NCBI GenBank assembly: GCA_009602735.1
Contig: WELA01011783.1
Location: forward strand, 256,216-290,614
Origin: Mesotaenium endlicherianum
Lineage: Eukaryota > Streptophyta > Zygnematophyceae > Zygnematales > Mesotaeniaceae
Reading direction: 5' to 3'
DNA length: 34,399 nucleotides
The translations under genes were made by a program, and so were the position numbers. The notes under the pieces were generated by a model. The model worked only from the letters and a program-made list of their open reading frames with translations, did not search any database and was not told the DNA's origin. Positions 18,451 through 29,283 of this stretch are shown one piece after another. The first letter of the stretch is position 1. Each line of letters begins with the position of its first letter.

Positions 18451-20294
18451 ATTCTAGAAGTGGGTACATTTTTCACTACTGAAACTTAATGAAATATGAC
18501 GAGTTCTTGCATACTATTGCTGTACAAAGTATACGTCGTAGGGAGATGCAACTACCGAATATTCAGCAGATGTCAACTTTGTCCTGGCGAGTGCGGCGCC
18601 AAATTAAAAGCTTCTTGGCGGACTTCCTACCACTTTCAGCATCCAAGCTTGTGTTGACTGTACCTTGCTAGGCTGTCATTGTTCAATTATGACGAGTTTT
18701 CATCAGAAAGTATCGACTGTGATGTCTATATAATGCACAACACGAGGCAAATGTGGAGCCACTTCTAACAACATGCATGTGCTTGGCCAGAACACACCGA
18801 TTGCGGTGACACACGATTAGGCCGCACACTTGTCCAGTGAGTGACATTGAACACGCGCCAAATGTAAGATTGACTTAGGCCCAGCTGTATGCCTGAGCAA
18901 GTACATATAGCCAGCTAGATGGATATTTGTAGAACACGCATGTCAGCGCGTGGATGCCATTGACTTCATTGTAAAACGCTTCCAGTGTGGAGGGCCACCG
19001 CCGGCCTGACTTGCATTGTCGTGGGGAGTGCGTCAACCTCAATAGTAACTCTCATTGAATATAATTTAAGGTAAAGATTTTGGGACATGCATGGCTGATC
19101 AAAGCTAGATACTTTGTGTTAAGATCCAAGGATGGTGCAATTTGCGTTGAAAGTTTCAGACATCGTCGTAAAGATGTGTGCACATGTGCAGACATGTCGA
19201 TGAAAGGTACGGAGGGTTTGAATTATGCTGTGAGCAATATTGCTTCATAACGTGAGCAAACAGGTTCCACAACAACCTACATCGGGTTATCAATTGATAG
19301 CAAATGCCCAATTGCTTCAACAAAACTCAAAGGCCGAAATAGGAAGCGTGGTGTACGCAGATTGTCTAGCAGAATACACATTCAAGGGTCTATATTTTTG
19401 CCAAAGTTTAGGAAAAGCTTTTCCTCTCTATCCTCCAAAAAAAAAAAGTTAAAAAAATCAAAGTATATTTGGTATCATGACAGTTGCACCAACTACTTTC
19501 TTTTTCAAACGTTGTGCTACAACTTATGTCTTGCTGCTCCCAAGATGCACTATCGAAGAGAGACATAGCACCCTCACAAACCAGCTAAAAAGAAAGTGAA
19601 TCCCAAGCCACAAGGAGGACAGCCCTTGGATGTTTCCAGGAAGCTTATATTTGCAGACAACTATGGTGGCCCCATTGTTGCAAGATCTGGAAGCGCATCC
19701 CACCTCCTGTGTTCTTGCCCACACAAGCTGCGCACACATACAAGAGAAAAAGCCATACGGTCAAGAATAGCCCCATGCATCGACTAGAAAGCTCCTTCTT
19801 TGTGAAGACATGCCGTTTAATTGCATTTTGTCGTGGCCATCATGGCAGGCTCACGTTTGCTCACGTTGGTCGCAACATTGCATGATAACCTCCGCTCAGC
19901 ATGCAGCAAGGCGGTACACTCAGGACAAGATTGCATGATTGCACGGTACCACAAGCCTGGACCGTGGCAAGGCCGGCCAATTGCAGGTCGTTTGCCTCTA
20001 GAAGGAATGCAATGCCGAGAAAGGGCACCCTCCTACGCGATCAGCAAAAGCTGACGCACCCAGCCAACACGGAATGTAATTTCCGCGTACAGGCGGCGTC
20101 TTAGCAGTGGTTGTGCCACAATTTCAGCAACCTTCTCTTGTCTTAGCAGTGTTGGCTTGCTTGGCAAACTTGTTAAAAGACCCACTGTTCATCTTAAATT
20201 GAAAATTAGAAATATTGGTTTTAGGTTTAAAGAGATTCCTCCTTCCTCTCGGATGCCATAAGTGTCCTGGGACTTTATATTCTTCAACATTGCT
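18451..20294. other. AT-rich intergenic region downstream of the gene
   Basis: Composition drops abruptly to AT-rich just after the stop. No AATAAA is obvious close to the gene. Short frames at 19240-19452 and 19596-19787 have no recognised domain, and the first ends in a low-complexity A-rich stretch. I can support no gene, RNA or complete element here. Confidence 0.45.
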
Positions 20295-21443
20295 TGTGCC
20301 GTGCACTAAGAGATTGAGCCTGCATCATCAGCATAAGCAATACATATGAAATAAGCAAGCTTTGTTACAATGAAGTCTACGATACATGTGGCTTCATAGC
20401 CAAACAGGGAGTCAAGCGTCAAATGGTTAATTAAGGAGTGTGTACTATCCAAAGTGAGCACCTCAAGATAATAAAATGGAAAGAGAACAACTAATGAAGT
20501 ATGGCCTAAAGAATCAATGAAAGCGCACGGTATGATCTTTGTAGAGTAGTTTCATGCAAGGGTTAAGCTGTGACTTTGCTCACCACTTATGAAATTCTTC
20601 ACGTGACTGGAAACTAGCCAAGGAGAGGCTAGCTTGCTCTTCACAAGAGAGACTAGTGGTCCTGAAATACAAGAGATAAAAGTGTCATACTAATGACTTA
20701 GTTACTTATAATTTGCCATAATGGGACTTGTGAAAGATGTCACACTAGGGACATCTCTGATGCTTTATTTGGCGGATTCAATGCATGGAGTCAATCTAGG
20801 AGGACAAATGTGTACGACGCATGTACTAGCACTCCTATAGGCTATGCATAACTCAAACTAATCAAAACTAGATGCAAGGAATATGCTAAATGCTTCTCAT
20901 TGGTGGAGCTTACCTCGACCAATGCTATCTAGATAAAAATTATATCTGATACTTGAGGAAGGAGCTTACCTTGACCAATGCTACCTAGATAAAGCCTCTA
21001 TGTCAGATCTGGTACTTGAGGACGTTCCTCTAGGAGTAGGTGATGCAATCACCAAGTTATAACCTCAATGAAGCACATTTACTATCAAAATACAATGTAT
21101 ATATGTGCTAGAGAGCTCGCAGATCTGTGCGCACTAGACTAGGGGCCTTTGGGATCACAAATACCCTTCAATGTGTCCTTTGGGCACATTGAGTTACAAA
21201 GTGGCTGTTGGTAAAATTCCGCTAGGTGGCGCAGACTAGATTGCAGGAATCTTGCTTGATCAAATGACGCGAAACAAGTGCCATTTGGAAGGTGACTCAA
21301 CGCCCTACAAATTGGTGACTTTGATATTAAGAAGAGGTCAAAATATGATCCGTAAAGTCAAATGGAAGTCGGTCCCCCTAGGTTGATGGTTCACACGTGT
21401 AGCTCAATTTTGTGTGTTGACCTCGACTCAGTAAATCGTGATA
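20295..21443 (+). repeat. Family-C repeat, complete copy C3
   Basis: It begins TGTGCCGTGCACTAAG and ends AAATCGTGATA, aligning with the 5071-6215 copy along its length. Near 20890-21010 it carries a local tandem duplication of about 60 bp: the block GGAGCTTACC...GACCAATGCTA...TAGATAAA...ACTTGAGGA occurs twice. The terminal CA seen in C2 is mutated. Confidence 0.7.
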
Positions 21444-21445
21444 GC

Positions 21446-21580
21446 TGTCGTGCGCTAAGAAATTGAGCCTGTATCAGTTGCATAAGCAATACACACTAAG
21501 CAAGTAGGCTTTGCTACAATCAAGTCTAAAATACCTGTGGCTTTATAGCCAAAAACATAGTCAACTGTCAATTGTTTGTA
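21446..21580 (+). repeat. Family-C repeat, truncated copy C4
   Basis: The first 130-odd bases of the repeat begin again (TGTCGTGCGCTAAGAAATTG) only two bases after the end of C3. They stop at a run of nine C's near 21583. The head-to-tail arrangement with a two-base spacer resembles a two-LTR junction. Confidence 0.65.
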
Positions 21581-21669
21581 TCCCCCCCCCAGCTCTCAGC
21601 CTCCAACTGATGGGCTGTGATCGCTGCCTAAGGCAGCATAAGTGCAACCACTGCACAAGTAGTCTCCAG

Positions 21670-22017
21670 CTAGTGCACGGGCCAGCGAGTTGAGGCAACC
21701 GCCATGGCCAGGCGCCAAGTGTTGACGGTGACCACGTCGAGGCCAGTAAGCCTTGTGGGACGCATTTCGCTGTCAACGGTGTAGTGCAAGAATGCCGTGA
21801 ACTGTGCCACTTGCGTCTTTGTGAGAGTCCCCCCCAGCTTCCATGTAGGGACAGCTGGTGGAGACTCCTGTCTTGAACTGGCGCCTCCTGCACGGCTGCT
21901 GGCGTCGTCTACCTTGCTGCTGATGTCACTTGCCTTGCAACTGTAGTCGCGCGTCTTGCTGCTTGCCGCTGGTGGCTCCTCCGTAGCAACTGTTGCAAGT
22001 TGCCCTGAGTAACCCGC
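21670..22017 (-). pseudogene. Unidentified minus-strand reading frame behind a strong 3' splice site
   Basis: On the minus strand a long pyrimidine tract (22019-22038) ends in CAG at 22018-22020. It is followed by a 116-codon open frame beginning AGYSGQLATVATEEPPA. The frame runs through a Ser/Lys-rich stretch into WKLGGTLTKTQVAQF and LDVVTVNTWRLAMAVAS, then meets a TAG stop. The tract is a textbook plant 3' splice site. I do not recognise the peptide. It lies just downstream (minus sense) of the methyltransferase-like region and may be part of the same decayed element. Confidence 0.35.
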
Positions 22018-22049
22018 CTGAGGGAAAAAAAAAGAAGAAAAAAGGGAAC

Positions 22050-23050
22050 CTATACTCTCTGGGTCGCTGTGGCTCCTCCCGAACCTGTAATCTCTAAGTC
22101 GCTGTGGCTCCTCCCCTCTGAGTCGCTTTGGCTCCTCCCTCCTTTCCTCCCTGGCGAACTAGAGTTGTAGCTGGAGGTATAGTGGGCGGCGATGAAGGAA
22201 GGACTGCAAGGAGGAGACAGTGCGCGTCGAGAGCGCCACATAGGGGGCGGGGAGGACCCAGGAGATGTTGGGTCCTCTGGTGGAGCGGGCCAGCTGTCCA
22301 AGTTGTCATAGCGGCAAGGCATCTCAGGGTGCCGTGTCGTGACTGCCGTTGCATAGAGTGGGGTGAGGGTTTGGGTTTGCTGAAGCAACCACGTGAGGAC
22401 GTTGGCGTCGAGACTCAATAGCCTGTCCAAGAAGACACACCCGGTGACCTTGGTGAGGTCGTCAACTTGTGCGAGGTGAGGAGGGAACCCCATAACAATA
22501 GAGAATCACTGGCACTCCCAGCTTGCAATGATAAGGTTGACGACATCGAGACAAGTGACGTGCTTGTCCGTAATGTCCCAAATGTCCAGGGATCAGTCAG
22601 TTTGCGCGTGACGGAAGGTCCATGGTGGAAAGGTTGAGGAAGCAATCGTGGCATAGTGCCAACTGCCTGCAGATCACCTGTTCCGCCTTCTCATCTTATT
22701 CCCGTTGACATATCAACATACGACAATGCTAGCCTGCAAGGTAGTAAAGAGGTTTGTGACAATGCAGCAAAGAGCACCACGAGCACAATGCCGCCAGGGC
22801 GCTCAGCAAGCTGCTCTGAGTGAATAGGCAAGGGGAGTGGACGGTAGCCCACAGCAAGGTCACCGGGCTCGACCAGTGATGGCCAGCTGCGCCTTACGCT
22901 ATGCTCGTGGAGTTCCATGCGTAGTGCGGACACCGCGCAGATGGCATCATTACGAGTGAAGCCTGGGATGGGACCAGGGATAGGCTGAGGGCACGCCACG
23001 CAAGCATTAGTTTGATACGCGCGCCAGCTGTCTTGTGCCTCCAAAAAAAA
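22050..23050 (-). pseudogene. C5-cytosine DNA methyltransferase-like domain, degenerate, probably retroelement-borne
   Basis: Reading the minus strand, SLVEPGDLAVGYRPLPLP leads into RPGGIVLVVLFAALSQTS and LALSYVDMSTG. This matches motif I of C5-methyltransferases (LFxGIxxG...AG...Y.YVD). About 80 codons later, in another frame, comes LDVVNLIIASWECQ, then a TGA in place of a Gly codon, then FS. That is motif IV (xDLxxAGxPCQGFS), here with Glu for Pro and the catalytic Cys kept. The domain would methylate cytosine at carbon 5. At least one frameshift and two stops break it. A protease-like retroelement domain lies upstream on the same strand, and methyltransferase-bearing retroelements are known from charophytes. 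Confidence 0.55.
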
Positions 23051-23876
23051 TCTACGGTAGGACCGGTTGTGTGAGGTCCTTGGCTCGACGGACGCACTCT
23101 CGCTGCCACTGAAGTTGGTCCTCCCTGCTCTCTTTGTGGGAGACCAGATGGGCAAGCTGCTCCAGGACGGGACGCTGGGCAGGAATAGCTGCGGTCCGTA
23201 AAAATTTGCCTGCCAACAATGAAGACAAGCCTGCGCAGGTGCGGTGCAATTGGATAGATCCGGGCTCTTTGCTACCTGTCGCGGTCAAGGCTAAGGTCAA
23301 GGCTCAGGACGGGGTGCAAGCTGCATATGTGGCTGTTGATGGCAACGCACTATCACCTCCTCAGCAATTGCTTATTCCAAAGGTCGTGGTGGATCAACAG
23401 CCTGACATAACATCTTTGCCCGGGCGCCATGCTGGTGCCAGTTGGACATAAAGGGCAAAATAGATTTTCCGCGAGACGCGATGCAAAAGGGACCTGCCAC
23501 AGGCCAGGAACTTTGGCGCTGGGGTGCGGAGCATGTGGGAGACTCTGATGCTGCTCGTAGACAAGGCGGCAAAGGCGGCAGCTCCTGTGGAGGGGTGAAA
23601 CACCCAAACTGATGACGCGTGGGCCGTGAAGGGGAGTATGGCCGACCACTAATGCGGGTCATCTTTAGAGGACGGGGACCCGTGGGACCATTTTTTTGGT
23701 GACGTGACTACGAGGGGTTGCAAACCGTCGTGTTGGTGGAGACAGGTACAGAGTGTGTGCTGCGTGAGCCGGCAGCGGCGGAGTGATGTCACGAGCGGCG
23801 CGGAACGGGGGAGTAATGTTGCGAGCAGCTAGTAGCAACGGGATGACATCGCGGGAGGCACGCAACACGTGACGAA

Positions 23877-24011
23877 GCATAGGTGGCGTGATGGTTTGCG
23901 AACCGCAGAGACCATGTCCTAGCAAGGGTGGCGTGATGGCTCATGAAGCGTGGTGACCACGTCCTGGCAAGGGCGGAGTGATGCCTCGTAACGCACTCAG
24001 GCCGTGGCTTG
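23877..24011. repeat. 45-bp tandem repeat, three units
   Basis: The block GCAWRGGTGGCGTGATGG, with small changes, recurs at 23877, 23922 and 23967, exactly 45 bp apart. Degenerate traces of similar wording lie upstream from about 23760. As the period is a multiple of three, it could once have been coding, but the frames here are poor. Confidence 0.55.
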
Positions 24012-24173
24012 CCACGAGGTGCGTGATATCAAGAGGCTCATCGCTGTCCTAACCCCCTCCTTGTATTTATGACTGGGCCAACCTCGTCCTGGTATCGATG
24101 GCTGGAACCTGCCTCCTCTTAAGACAAGGCTCTAGTCTCAAAATGACCAACTGGCTGGGACCGTTGCTGTCCT

Positions 24174-25113
24174 TTAGGCGCCTAGAGCATGGCGGAGTTG
24201 TAAAATGGTTTGGACTCCTCCCCGTCTTAGTTGCGTGATGGCTCCAACTCCTCTGCGTTCCAATTGCGTGTAGCCTCCTCCATCACCTCGCTCAAAGGTG
24301 GTGGTGCGTGGCATGCAATCAACGACGTCACGAGATGGGGACGGCAACTTCCAAGGGCGTGTGAGACGCCATGCGCATGTGGAGGTCCATCGTAACCCCC
24401 GCTGGCACCTCTTGACGCAGCCGTATGTCAGTGCGCGTTGAAAAATCACCAGAGCCCTCGGGAGCAGGTGGTCAAATGTGGACGCCGGCAGCAGCTGCAG
24501 CGACGTCAGCGGCGACATGGGCAGCCTCGGCGGTGGAACTGCGGCACTGGTAGTGGTGGTAGCAGTGCTAGCAGCCGTAGCAAGCCGCCTCACCATGGCT
24601 ACGTTAGCAGCGCAGAGGCATATGGACTCGACCGCCTGCGCTCGTAGGATGGCGACCTGCTCTGCTGGCGTGAGGTGCAATTATGAACTGGGCAGCTCTA
24701 GCTCCTTGTCTTGGGGCTGCAGCAGATCTGCACCAACAGACACGTCGTTCTTCTCGGGCTTGCCCTTCACGGTGCGGACCACGCCATGCTGGTTGCCGTC
24801 ATCGCCAAATGTCATGAAACCATAAAGAGCAATTGTTGCTGGATGCCGGTCCACGATGTCAAGCGGCAAAGAGGCATTGCGGGTACCTCCAATGCGCCAC
24901 TCTTGACAACAATCAACGAGCAAGATCCATTCATCAACGGCGGCACCGAAGAGGAAGAGAATGTCTTGCCCCACTAGTACGTCAAAGGTCTTGGAGCTGG
25001 TGACGAGTGCGTGGCAATGGATGGTCGTTCGGAGACTCCTCTAGGTCAACTGACAAAAGGTCCAACTGATGGAAGTAGCTAAGGCTGACAAGGACAAGCT
25101 GCGCGCCTATGTC
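24174..25113 (-). pseudogene. Retropepsin-like protease domain of a retroelement plus C-terminal region, broken
   Basis: Near 25113 the minus strand encodes DIGAQLVL, an altered D-T-G-A active site (ACA to ATA would explain the Ile), followed by SVDLEESP. After a frame change, ALVTSSKTFDVLVGQDIL gives the conserved FDVLVGQ block of this protease type. A WRIGGTRNASLPLDIVDRH segment follows. A TAA at 24681-24683 interrupts the frame, which otherwise continues to 24174 through LHLTPAEQVAILRAQAV. The domain would have processed a Gag-Pol polyprotein. The methyltransferase-like region follows on the same strand, as expected if both belonged to one element. Confidence 0.5.
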
Positions 25114-26222
25114 CCGCTCCGGAGTGCGTGTGTTGACGTGGGCAATAACCAGCGCGTTATTCAAAAACGCAACATTAGAATTGCTAATCATTCTGCGCTT
25201 GTGCGAGGTTATTTGGACGCAAAGAGTACACAACAATAGCCCCGTTAAATGCCAAGTGGCAACATGCAGGCGCAGCAGGCAAGGATAGTCGCGGGATGTT
25301 GCGTGACCTGAGTGCGTGGCCAGGATGCCGTCACTGAGGTCAAGGACAGGACCAAACCAAACCTGCATCGGACCTCTGCCGCACCTGCGTCAACTTGACT
25401 CGTACTTGGACCAGCCCTTTGCTAGACCTGTGCCCAGCTTGCGTCAGGTCTGTGCTAGACCTTCGTCAAGCCTGGACCGACGTAACCAGACATGTGGCAA
25501 CAATGCAGCCAGACGCGTCACCAGATGGCAGCGTTGCAGCGACATAGGGTTGCGTTGTTGACGTGGCTCTGTCAATGTTTGCGACTGCTACGTGCTTGCC
25601 AGGTATTGTTGTGCTGCTGCAAGGTGGGGCAGTATTGCTGCAACGGCACAAAACAACGGCTTACTTGACTGCAATGCTGTGAATGCGCTCCTCCGGCTAC
25701 GCAGACGCAATGCGCAAACGCGCCATGCTGTTGTGCGCAGCGTCCAACGCTACTGTGGGGCTGCCACGTGGCACCTTAAGGCCGCTCTTGGTGCAAGCGT
25801 GTCGTGGCATTGGCTTGTTGGTGTCGTAGGGTGCGGCTGCCTCGGGTGAAGCTCGTGGTGCCCCCTCCTTGGCGCGTGCGCTCCTCGCGACCCCAAATAC
25901 GCAATTCACGCGTGCGCGAAGATTTTGTGCGCAGCCAAGATTTAAGCTCTGGGTGTGCGCAGGCGTTCGTGCATTTTTGGGGCTTTGAACGGTAGTCGGG
26001 CTGTGCAGCGCAATTCAAGATGCCCCTCCCCATGCGGCAATGCCGGTCGCGGCCACTCAGGCGCACTTTGCTGAGCTGCGTGCGCATGTTATGTGCCAGC
26101 GTGTGTGCGCACTTGCTGCTAGAATTGTGCTAGCTGCGCTGCTGCTGAAGTTAGGCAGCACAATTGGCAGTGTTAGCCCAGATGGACGTGTGTGCCTGGC
26201 CTTGCCGCTGCCAAAAGTCAAT
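25114..26222. other. Mixed-composition stretch, no gene supported
   Basis: Several frames are open on both strands (for example 25776-26087 minus and 26040-26420 plus), but none shows a domain or consistent codon use. GCGC and TGCGC words are frequent. This may be worn internal retroelement sequence between the knuckle and protease remains. Confidence 0.3.
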
Positions 26223-26276
26223 GCCACTGCAGGCGTTTGCGCGACACGTGCCACTGCAGGCGTTTGCGCGACACGT
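26223..26276. repeat. 27-bp perfect tandem duplication
   Basis: The unit beginning GCCACTGCAGGCGTTTGC and ending GACACGT occurs twice without a mismatch, so the duplication is recent. It keeps the frame of whichever ORF is considered. Confidence 0.9.
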
Positions 26277-26599
26277 GCCGGCGGCTGTTGGGACCTTTTG
26301 CTAATAGCACCAAGCAGAGGGCGGCTGTCTTGTTGCGACTCGCTCGTGAGTAGCGCTGCGCGCATCCGCGCGGCCATAGTGCGCACGGCTGCTGACATTG
26401 GAGCCAAAATGATCGACTAACGCGCACCTGCCAAGGCGCCACTTGTCGTTGCACAAGTGCTATGCAGCCTTGCTGGTGATACAAGGGTAGCTCAAAGGGT
26501 GCGTGCGTCATTGCCTGCGCTGGCTGTTGCGTCGACCCGTCTGTGGGCCCGCTCGCATCGTCAGCTGTTAGAACTGCGCAGGCTGAGGGCCAGCTACCT

Positions 26600-27400
26600 G
26601 TCAACCTGTTGGGGCTTTTCCTGTTGCTGCTGATACATGTCAGCATGGGGCCGCGCCGAATCTGCAGACGCGTCGTCGACGACGCCTGCAACCTTCGTCG
26701 TGGACGCTCCGTCGTCGTGCGGACGTGCGCGTGGCTGTAGCGTTGACGCAACAGCGGAGTCGTGCACAGCATAGGGTGCCAGAGATGCGCGAGCCTGCCA
26801 TCTGTCACCGCGCCCGCGCATACTCTGTCGTTGCTGACAAGTGTCGGAGTGGGGTCCACTAGGGCTGCAGATGCGTCGCTGGCAACGCCTGCAACTCCCG
26901 TCGTTAACGCTATCTTGTCATGAAGTCGTGCGCGTGGCTGCAGCGTCGACCCCGATTGCAAGGCCATGCACAACGTTGGCTATTAGTGTTGCACAGGCCT
27001 GGGGCCTCCCATGCATCTGTAAGCGCGTCGGCGCATACCCTGTCGCTGCTGACAGGTGTCAATGCGGGGTGCGCTAGGGCTGTAAACGCGTTGCTGTTGG
27101 CGCCTGTAGCTCCCCTTGTCGATGGTCCGTCGTCATTCGGACGTGCACGTGGCTGCAGTGTTGACCCAATAGCGGAGCCGTGCGTAGCGTAGGCTGCCAG
27201 AGTTGTGCATGCCTGGGGCCTGCCACCTGTCACTGCGCCCGCGCATACCCTATCGCAACTGACAAGTGTCAGCGTGAGGTGCACTAGGGCTCTAGACGCG
27301 TTGCAGTTGACGCCTGCAGCTCCCGTCGTCGGCGCTTTGTTGTCATGCGGACGGGCGCGTCGCTGCAGCACTATCCTACGCCACTTTGCTGGCACTGGGC
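26600..27400. repeat. Tandem repeat of about 200-215 bp, four degenerate units
   Basis: ACGCCTGCA-type words recur near 26685, 26886, 27101 and 27311, and GCGCATACYCTRTCG words near 26821, 27036 and 27246. This gives spacings of 201, 215 and 210 bp. Units differ by many substitutions and small indels, so the array is old. On the minus strand it leaves long open frames (26218-26973, 26910-27407) with repeated LQPRARPHD and SSDRVCAGA-like peptides. The unit length is not a fixed multiple of three, which argues against selection as protein. Confidence 0.65.
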
Positions 27401-27471
27401 CTGCCAAATGTCGGTGCTAGGCGTGTGCGCAAGAGTTGCGCTGTTGTCAGATGTCAGTGTCGTAGCGTCGG

Positions 27472-27870
27472 CTAAGCGTGCGCGTGCAAACAGCATTCCG
27501 CAGACATCGTAGCTGTTAGCAGCAAAGAGGGTGTGAAGTTGTGTGTTTCCCGTCTCGCACGCCGCAAGCACATTGCTGATGGCGTTGTAGCTGAAGTAGT
27601 TGTCCTTGTAGCCGTCGCTTCCGTGATTGCGAGGCGTTTGCTAGTGCAAGGATTCCGCATCCCTCGCTGGCCCAAAGAGGGCGCAAGATCGTCACAAGCG
27701 CGTCCAAACTCCTTGTTGCGCTGCCTCTGCAGGCACACAACTTGTAGGCAACAGGCCTTGCCATAGTACATCCAATTTTTGGGCTTGCCGCTTCGCGCAA
27801 GCGTGCAAACGCAACGTGTGTGCCCCGTCCTCCTACACAACCAGCAGGGTTCTCTCGTCATAGCGGCCAT
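27472..27870 (-). pseudogene. Retroelement Gag-like fragment with CCHC zinc knuckle
   Basis: The minus-strand frame starting at ATG 27870 encodes CWLCRRTGHTRCVC near its start, a perfect C-x2-C-x4-H-x4-C zinc knuckle. Such knuckles in Gag bind element RNA. The rest of the 132 codons is Cys/Arg-rich and unrecognised. It lies upstream, in the minus sense, of the protease and methyltransferase remains, the order expected in one element, but about 2.3 kb of repeats and noncoding-like sequence separate them. A single knuckle could arise by chance, so confidence is moderate. Confidence 0.42.
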
Positions 27871-28012
27871 AGAGATACGGCTACGTGGAGTGCAACGCTG
27901 CTATGTCTTTGCTGGCAGTTGCGCATATTGCGGCTATTGCTGCTGCTGGCAAGCAGGACCAAAGTATGCGGTAGAGGATGGCAGCACCGCTACTTCCTCA
28001 TGCATGCTTGTG

Positions 28013-28730
28013 TGTAATGAATCAGAATATTGGTAGATATAATATTTATATAAATATAATAGTGAATTAAGTTTAGCCTGCTAAACTTTAGTTAATATTC
28101 AGTCTACTGGACTTTATAAAATTATTAGTTTAATGACTCAGCCGGGAGCAGCAAACTAAAGTCAACTTAGGTCAGCTTGCTGACACATTCTTTGACAGCC
28201 AGCTGACTTCCGTACTCGGTAGCAGCGAACTGCCTAGATATGCATCTAAGTATGGTATGCTAGATGAATGGCCAGATGACATCCTTAGGATGGATGGCGA
28301 TTCGGGATGATGGGAGATGGTGGTGGATTTGGTTAACCGGATCCTACAAACGTGGTCAACTCCCGGGTAGGCGATGCCATCGCACTTGCCGTTGAATATT
28401 AAACTCATTCCATGTACATATGCTAGGTATTGCTCTCGAGTTCGGCATTCGGAAACGAGGCCAACTCTCTTGTATTGTATACTGAGAGGTATCTGAATCC
28501 AAGGCGAGAAGCCATTGATAAGCGCTGTCTTCTAGCCTTGCTTATATATGAGTTTACTGAATGCATTATTGATGCTAGTTTACTTGCATTTGACTTGCGA
28601 GTATTGTCCACTGCTAATGTGTTGTCTTTTTGCTATTTAATCCGTTAACAGAAAATACCATAAAGATTACTCGCTGATATAAAGATCTTCATTAATTGTG
28701 AATCGCCGATTGGTAAATCGAATCATTTCA
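28013..28730 (+). repeat. 5' LTR of family-A retroelement (copy A2)
   Basis: The 718-bp LTR starts TGTAATGAATCAG and ends AATCATTTCA. A TATATA box lies at about 28542-28548. It is followed at once by a primer-binding site and a gag-like ORF, so it is the 5' LTR of a plus-strand element. It is roughly 90% identical by eye to the inverted LTR at 29284-30002. Confidence 0.9.
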
Positions 28731-28731
28731 A

Positions 28732-28745
28732 TGGTAACGAAGCAG
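28732..28745 (+). other. Primer-binding site, tRNA-Met-like
   Basis: One base after the LTR, TGGTAACGAAGC matches 9 of 12 bases of the usual plant initiator tRNA-Met primer-binding site TGGTATCAGAGC. The position and the TGGTA start are right for reverse-transcription priming. Confidence 0.6.
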
Positions 28746-28764
28746 TTATCACTGTCTTCTTTGT

Positions 28765-29184
28765 ATGGTAAAGACACAGTCTCAAACTAGCAACTCCCGA
28801 GACATGGAGAACGAGGATAACGAGAACGTCAAAAACGAGGTTGAAAGCCATGTAGCGGGAACCCGTACCTATTTTGAAGCAGTGGCAGATACTGCAGCTA
28901 GAGAGACTGCAGATGAGGCAGTTGCTATTGCCACAGCACAGCAGGCTGAGGAGGAGAGAGTCAGATTAGAAGCCGAACGATTAGCAAAAGCTGCTGAGGA
29001 TGCTAGAGATAGTGAGTCGTCACTAGCTGCCCTCGTAGCACGTATTATGGGTCTTGCTGAACTGGATTCACTATGCATGCCTGACAACCAGGTAAAGGAG
29101 ACCATCAGCAATATAGATCTCCAGAGAGTGCACACTCTGGATGTCTTGTTCCACCTGATGTCCAACATTTCTTTCCTAAGTTAG
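28765..29184 (+). CDS. Gag-like coiled-coil protein of family-A element, truncated
   Basis: The 139-codon ORF begins MVKTQSQTSNSRDMENEDNE 33 bases after the LTR. Its middle, with TAQQAEEERVRLEAERLAK, is a strong charged coiled coil. The last third has SSLAALVARIMGLAEL. N-terminal coiled coils are common in Gag proteins of algal and plant Ty3/gypsy elements, where they help particle assembly. It has no capsid-like core or zinc knuckle and stops within 100 bases of a protease fragment, so most of gag is missing through internal deletion or an early stop. Confidence 0.6.
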   Translation: MVKTQSQTSNSRDMENEDNENVKNEVESHVAGTRTYFEAVADTAARETADEAVAIATAQQAEEERVRLEAERLAKAAEDARDSESSLAALVARIMGLAELDSLCMPDNQVKETISNIDLQRVHTLDVLFHLMSNISFLS

Positions 29185-29230
29185 GAGAACAATGCGAAAG
29201 TCAGCGAAAGTCAGTCCCCCTTATCCTACT

Positions 29231-29283
29231 GCATTGCATGATTGCAGGTAGGAAGGTGAGGGCATTTGTTGACGGAGGGACGT
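29231..29283 (+). pseudogene. Start of family-A protease domain, cut by LTR A3
   Basis: A frame reading LLHCMIAGRKVRAFVDGGT ends exactly where the inverted LTR begins. VDGGT fits the V-D-[ST]-G-[AT] active-site region of retropepsins with Gly for Ser/Thr, a variant seen in some plant-type elements. It shows that the LTR at 29284 interrupts the element that begins at 28013. Confidence 0.45.

Noticed and set aside
23877..24011. CRISPR array
   Set aside because: The 45-bp units are contiguous and similar throughout, without unique spacers, in a eukaryotic context. No cas genes are present.
26040..26420. 126-codon plus-strand frame
   Set aside because: Ala/Arg/Cys-rich with a perfect 27-bp duplication inside; no domain. 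It is as likely a chance opening in GC-rich repeat DNA.
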